Source of the DNA: Gammaproteobacteria bacterium
Lineage (GTDB): Bacteria > Pseudomonadota > Gammaproteobacteria > Tenderiales > Tenderiaceae
DNA: 44,500 bases
Reading direction: 5' to 3'
NCBI GenBank assembly: GCA_021731365.1
Contig: JAKFXL010000035.1
Span: 1 to 44,500, forward strand
The first letter of the stretch is position 1. Each line of letters opens with the position of its first letter. The notes below the pieces were generated by a model, which worked only from the letters and a program-made list of their open reading frames with translations, was not told where the DNA came from and searched no databases. Below are positions 41,469 through 44,500 of the stretch, piece after piece. A program made the translations under genes and the position numbers.

Positions 41469-42608
41469 ATGATGCATGACGATAACAGGGTCAAAATAGT
41501 CTGTGTTGTGGGTGCACGGCCCAATTTTATGAAAATTGCCCCGATCATTAGTCAGATGCAGCGTCAGGAGAGCCGGTTAATGCCTTATCTGGTTCACACC
41601 GGGCAGCATTATGACAACGAGATGAAACACAGTTTCTTTGAGCAGTTGGGTATTCCTGAGCCGGATGTTGATCTGGGAGTGGGGTCAGGCAGCCATGCTG
41701 TGCAAACGGCAGAGGTGATGCGTCGTTTTGAGCCTGTATTGGATGAGCAGCAACCGGCCGCGATCCTCGTTGTGGGCGATGTAAACTCAACCATTGCCTG
41801 TGCGCTGGTGGCGGTTAAAAAAGGTGTGCCGGTTATTCATGTTGAGGCTGGACTGCGTAGTTTTGATCGCACCATGCCGGAAGAGATTAATCGCATCTTG
41901 ACGGATCAGATCTCCGATTACCTTTTTACGACCGAGCGTGCAGCGGCGGATAACCTGACACGTGAAGGTATTGGTGGCGAGCGGGTTCAGTTTGTTGGCA
42001 ACGTCATGATCGATACCTTGCTTAATAATTTGAAACGGGCCACCCCCTTTGACAAAACGTTGGCTAAGTACGTTAAAGATCAAACACTCTATCGTGACGG
42101 ATTTGGTTTGTTAACCATGCATCGTCCCTCCAATGTTGATGATGGGGTTGTGTTAGAGCGGTTGTTAACGGCGGTAGGGAAGATAAGCCATGACCTCCCC
42201 ATTCTGTTTCCTGTGCACCCACGAACGGCCGCGAAAATTGAACAGTTTGGTTTGCAATCCTTGTTTAATGCAGTACGTATCCAGCAGTTGCCCCCTCTAG
42301 GGTACCTCGATCTGCTCGGTATTATGGCAGAAGCAAAGTTGGTATTGACCGATTCTGGCGGTATTCAGGAGGAGACCACGGCGTTAGGCGTGCCATGTAT
42401 TACGTTGCGTGAAAATACTGAGCGCCCTATTACGGTTGATGAAGGGACAAACACTATTGTGGGTACAGATGCCCAGCGTATTGTGGATGTTGCTTATGAA
42501 GTCATTACACACGGTGGCAAGCGAGGTTGCGTGCCTGAGTATTGGGATGGCCGGGCGGCGGAACGCATTGTGGCATTTTTAGAGCAACGTTTTGCCGGAC
42601 AGGTATGA
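41469..42608 (+). CDS. wecB: UDP-N-acetylglucosamine 2-epimerase
   Basis: WecB interconverts UDP-GlcNAc and UDP-ManNAc in the cytoplasm. The 379-residue protein has VVGARPNFMKIAPI at the start, HTGQHYDNEM, VVGDVNSTIACALVA, HVEAGLRSFDRTMPEEINR, TMHRPSNVD, and TDSGGIQEET with LRENTERPIT. Length and motifs are standard for the family. The frame opens with TTG at 41451; ATG at 41469 has GGGA 8 bp upstream. It overlaps the deacetylase gene by 4 bp. It supplies a sugar for the EPS repeat unit. Confidence 0.95.
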   Translation: MMHDDNRVKIVCVVGARPNFMKIAPIISQMQRQESRLMPYLVHTGQHYDNEMKHSFFEQLGIPEPDVDLGVGSGSHAVQTAEVMRRFEPVLDEQQPAAILVVGDVNSTIACALVAVKKGVPVIHVEAGLRSFDRTMPEEINRILTDQISDYLFTTERAAADNLTREGIGGERVQFVGNVMIDTLLNNLKRATPFDKTLAKYVKDQTLYRDGFGLLTMHRPSNVDDGVVLERLLTAVGKISHDLPILFPVHPRTAAKIEQFGLQSLFNAVRIQQLPPLGYLDLLGIMAEAKLVLTDSGGIQEETTALGVPCITLRENTERPITVDEGTNTIVGTDAQRIVDVAYEVITHGGKRGCVPEYWDGRAAERIVAFLEQRFAGQV

Positions 42609-43444
42609 CAGTGGCGCTGCGGAATGCAATGACAGTAGATGTAGAGGACTATTTTCAAGTCTCCGCGTTTGAAAAACATATTGACCGTGCCGATTGGGAC
42701 CGCTTGCCTCATCGGGTTGAACAGAATACCCACCGTATTCTCGACCTATTTAATGAGCATGATGTTAAGGCTACTTTTTTTACATTGGGTTGGGTTGCAG
42801 AGCGTTATCCTGACTTGATAAAACGGATGGTGAAAGAAGGCCATGAACTTGCCAGCCACGGTTATTCCCATGTGCGCGTGACCCAACAGACCCCCGCTGA
42901 GTTTCGGGCGGATGTGATTAAGACAAAAATGTTGCTGGAGGATCTCTCAGGCGTTGTGATTAAAGGGTATCGTGCAGCCAGCTACTCCATCAATGAGTCC
43001 AACATGTGGGCGTTGAAGATTCTGGAGGAGACGGGGCATCTGTATAGCTCCAGCATCTACCCGGTAAAACATGATCTATACGGTGTGCCTGATGCGCCAC
43101 GTTTTTCATTCAGGCCTCATGGTGATAGTGGAATCCTTGAAATACCGATTACCACTATTGAGCTGTTTGGAAAAAAACTGCCCTGTGGTGGCGGTGGCTT
43201 TTTTAGACTCTACCCTTACCCGTTTTCGCGTTGGGCGATCAACCGGATCAATCAGCAGGATGGGCAGTCAGGTATTTTCTATTTCCATCCCTGGGAGATC
43301 GATGTGGATCAGCCACAACAGCGTAACATTGGTATGAAGACCCGGTTTAGACACTACTTAAATCTCGGGAAAATGCATAATCGCCTCTCCAGACTGCTTC
43401 ACGATTTTGCATGGGATCGAATGGATAAGGTCTTTGGTGTCTAG
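42605..43444 (+). CDS. XrtA-system polysaccharide deacetylase
   Basis: The 279-residue protein is a NodB-homology deacetylase with a DUF3473 extension (TIGR03006 type) and probably removes acetyl groups from the EPS. It has the metal-site Asp in TVDVEDYFQV (about 10-19), TFFTLGWVAERYP, the H-x3-H site GHELASHGYSHVRV, KGYRAASYS and a C-terminal YFHPWEIDVDQPQ. The ATG at 42605 overlaps the wecB stop. The protein lacks a signal peptide, as usual for the group, so a cytoplasmic or peripheral location is possible. Confidence 0.92.
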   Translation: MTVALRNAMTVDVEDYFQVSAFEKHIDRADWDRLPHRVEQNTHRILDLFNEHDVKATFFTLGWVAERYPDLIKRMVKEGHELASHGYSHVRVTQQTPAEFRADVIKTKMLLEDLSGVVIKGYRAASYSINESNMWALKILEETGHLYSSSIYPVKHDLYGVPDAPRFSFRPHGDSGILEIPITTIELFGKKLPCGGGGFFRLYPYPFSRWAINRINQQDGQSGIFYFHPWEIDVDQPQQRNIGMKTRFRHYLNLGKMHNRLSRLLHDFAWDRMDKVFGV

Positions 43445-44500
43445 TGTTGAAATAGCGGTTGATAGCCGTCCGCCCCTGCTATTTCTGGTCCATCGCATCC
43501 CCTATCCACCCAATAAAGGTGACAAGATCAGGTCGTTTCACTGGTTGAGTGCTTTGTCACAACGGTATCGAGTGTTTCTGGCAACATTTGTCGACCACGA
43601 TGCCGATTGGCAATATGTTGATGTAGTGAAACACTACTGTCAGGATGTCTGTATTGTAGGATTGTCGCGCCAGCGGCTGTTGTGGCGTGCAGGACTGACC
43701 TTCCTGACAGAGCAGCCGATAACAACCCTGTGTTATCAGCATGAAAAGATAGCCACGTGGGTGAGTCGGGTGGTTGAAGAGCATCAGATAGAGGATGTAT
43801 TGGTATTTTCGTCATCCATGGCTCAATATGTGGACAGTGAACGTTATGGACAGTTGAATCGTGTGATCGATTTTGTGGATGTGGATTCAGATAAATGGCA
43901 ACAGTACGCAAAATTCAAACCATGGCCTCTATCATGGGTTTATAGACGTGAAGCACAGCGGCTGTTTAATTATGAACGTCATATCAGCGCCGCGTTTCGT
44001 AAAGTATTTTTTGTCTCCAGGGAAGAGGCCCGGTTGTTTGCAGATAAAACGAGCGGAGAGCACCATTGGATAGAACATGTGAATAATGGTGTTGATATGC
44101 CCGCTGCTGGCCATGCCGATGTGGGCAACCCGTTTGAGGGCGACGGTGATGGTTATAATATTGTTTTTGTGGGGACCTTGGATTACTGGCCAAACGAAGA
44201 TGCAGTATTGTGGTTTGTAAACAAGATATATAACGTTATTGTTAAAAGCGATACCAGTATTCGATTTTACGTGGTGGGTAGCAATCCGACGGCACAGATT
44301 CAAGCGCTTGAGCGCATCGGTGGTGTGCAAGTGGTGGCAAATGTTGCTGATATAAAGCCCTATCTGCTGTATGCAGACGTTGCGGTTGCGCCATTGCGGG
44401 TGGCCCGTGGTGTTCAGAACAAAGTATTAGAGGCGTTGGCGGCAGGTGCGCCCTGTATCGCATCTCACAAGGCAATGGAGGGGATTGATATTGAGTGCGA
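43437..44500 (+). CDS. XrtA-system glycosyltransferase (partial at window end)
   Basis: The frame runs from a GTG at 43437 (TAAGG 6 bp upstream) to the end of the window without a stop, giving at least 354 residues. It has the start LLFLVHRIPYPPNKGDKIRS that marks the TIGR03087 (stp1) sugar transferases of PEP-CTERM EPS loci, and a GT4-like C-terminal part: VFVGTLDYWPNEDAVLWF, FYVVGSNPTAQIQALE, VAPLRVARGVQNKVLEALAAG. The nucleotide-sugar site RGVQNKVLEA is intact. It overlaps the deacetylase by 8 bp. The exosortase gene itself, expected nearby, is not in the window. Confidence 0.88.
   Translation, partial: MSSVEIAVDSRPPLLFLVHRIPYPPNKGDKIRSFHWLSALSQRYRVFLATFVDHDADWQYVDVVKHYCQDVCIVGLSRQRLLWRAGLTFLTEQPITTLCYQHEKIATWVSRVVEEHQIEDVLVFSSSMAQYVDSERYGQLNRVIDFVDVDSDKWQQYAKFKPWPLSWVYRREAQRLFNYERHISAAFRKVFFVSREEARLFADKTSGEHHWIEHVNNGVDMPAAGHADVGNPFEGDGDGYNIVFVGTLDYWPNEDAVLWFVNKIYNVIVKSDTSIRFYVVGSNPTAQIQALERIGGVQVVANVADIKPYLLYADVAVAPLRVARGVQNKVLEALAAGAPCIASHKAMEGIDIEC

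Noticed and set aside
1-44500. tRNA, rRNA, riboswitch or CRISPR
   Set aside because: No conserved tRNA arms, rRNA segments, riboswitch cores or regular repeat-spacer pattern were seen on either strand by eye; a covariance-model search would be decisive.

Overview
The window looks like chromosomal DNA of a chemolithoautotrophic, probably sulfur-oxidising gammaproteobacterium. This is inferred from a form IA RubisCO and alpha-carboxysome operon, the cysS-ppi-lpxH neighbourhood typical of Gammaproteobacteria, and an exosortase A (XrtA/PEP-CTERM) exopolysaccharide locus. No rRNA, tRNA, CRISPR array or prophage was recognised.

Layout. (1) 1-3.35 kb: a large DUF2339 membrane protein, a decayed DUF3999-like partner, a terminator and a small MITE-like palindromic element. 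(2) 3.3-7.3 kb: a photobiology module. A B12-binding MerR regulator (LitR/CarH type) and a CPD photolyase run leftward; a secreted glutathione peroxidase and a DUF523/DUF1722 (YbgA-like) protein run rightward. Four 11-bp operator-like repeats lie between them. (3) 7.3-10.6 kb: housekeeping lpxH, periplasmic cyclophilin and cysS, plus a small Asn/Thr-rich secreted protein. (4) 11-12.8 kb: an asparagine-synthetase-like amidotransferase resembling the NAGGN enzyme AsnO, without its usual partner. (5) 12.9-24.1 kb: a compact CO2-concentrating island, all on the plus strand: cbbL, cbbS, csoS2, csoSCA, csoS4A, csoS4B, two csoS1, a bacterioferritin-like gene, acRAF, a 51-codon McdB-like gene, sbtA, sbtB, cbbR and csoS1D. 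It combines the bicarbonate pump, its PII-like regulator, the enzyme, the shell and the likely transcription factor. (6) 24.1-29.2 kb: Nudix hydrolase, yaaA, a flavoprotein, a DUF3817 protein, ssb and a D-lactate-dehydrogenase-like enzyme. (7) 29.2-30.1 kb: a decayed IS481-family element. (8) 30.1-44.5 kb: the PEP-CTERM/exopolysaccharide region. It holds a periplasmic protein, a PEP-CTERM protein behind a sigma-54-like promoter, a leftward acyltransferase-ThiF-nitroreductase cassette, a second divergent acyltransferase, and a rightward operon for export lipoprotein, chain-length protein, tyrosine kinase, outer-membrane protein, ATPase, WecB, deacetylase and a glycosyltransferase that runs off the end.

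How it fits together. SbtA would import bicarbonate under SbtB control, CsoSCA would convert it to CO2 inside the shell, and RubisCO organised by CsoS2 would fix it. The surface-polymer locus probably builds and exports an extracellular polysaccharide associated with PEP-CTERM proteins. The most unusual candidates are the acyltransferase/E1-like/nitroreductase cassette beside the EPS operon, the McdB-like peptide without an adjacent McdA, and the 11-bp operator array of the light-response module.
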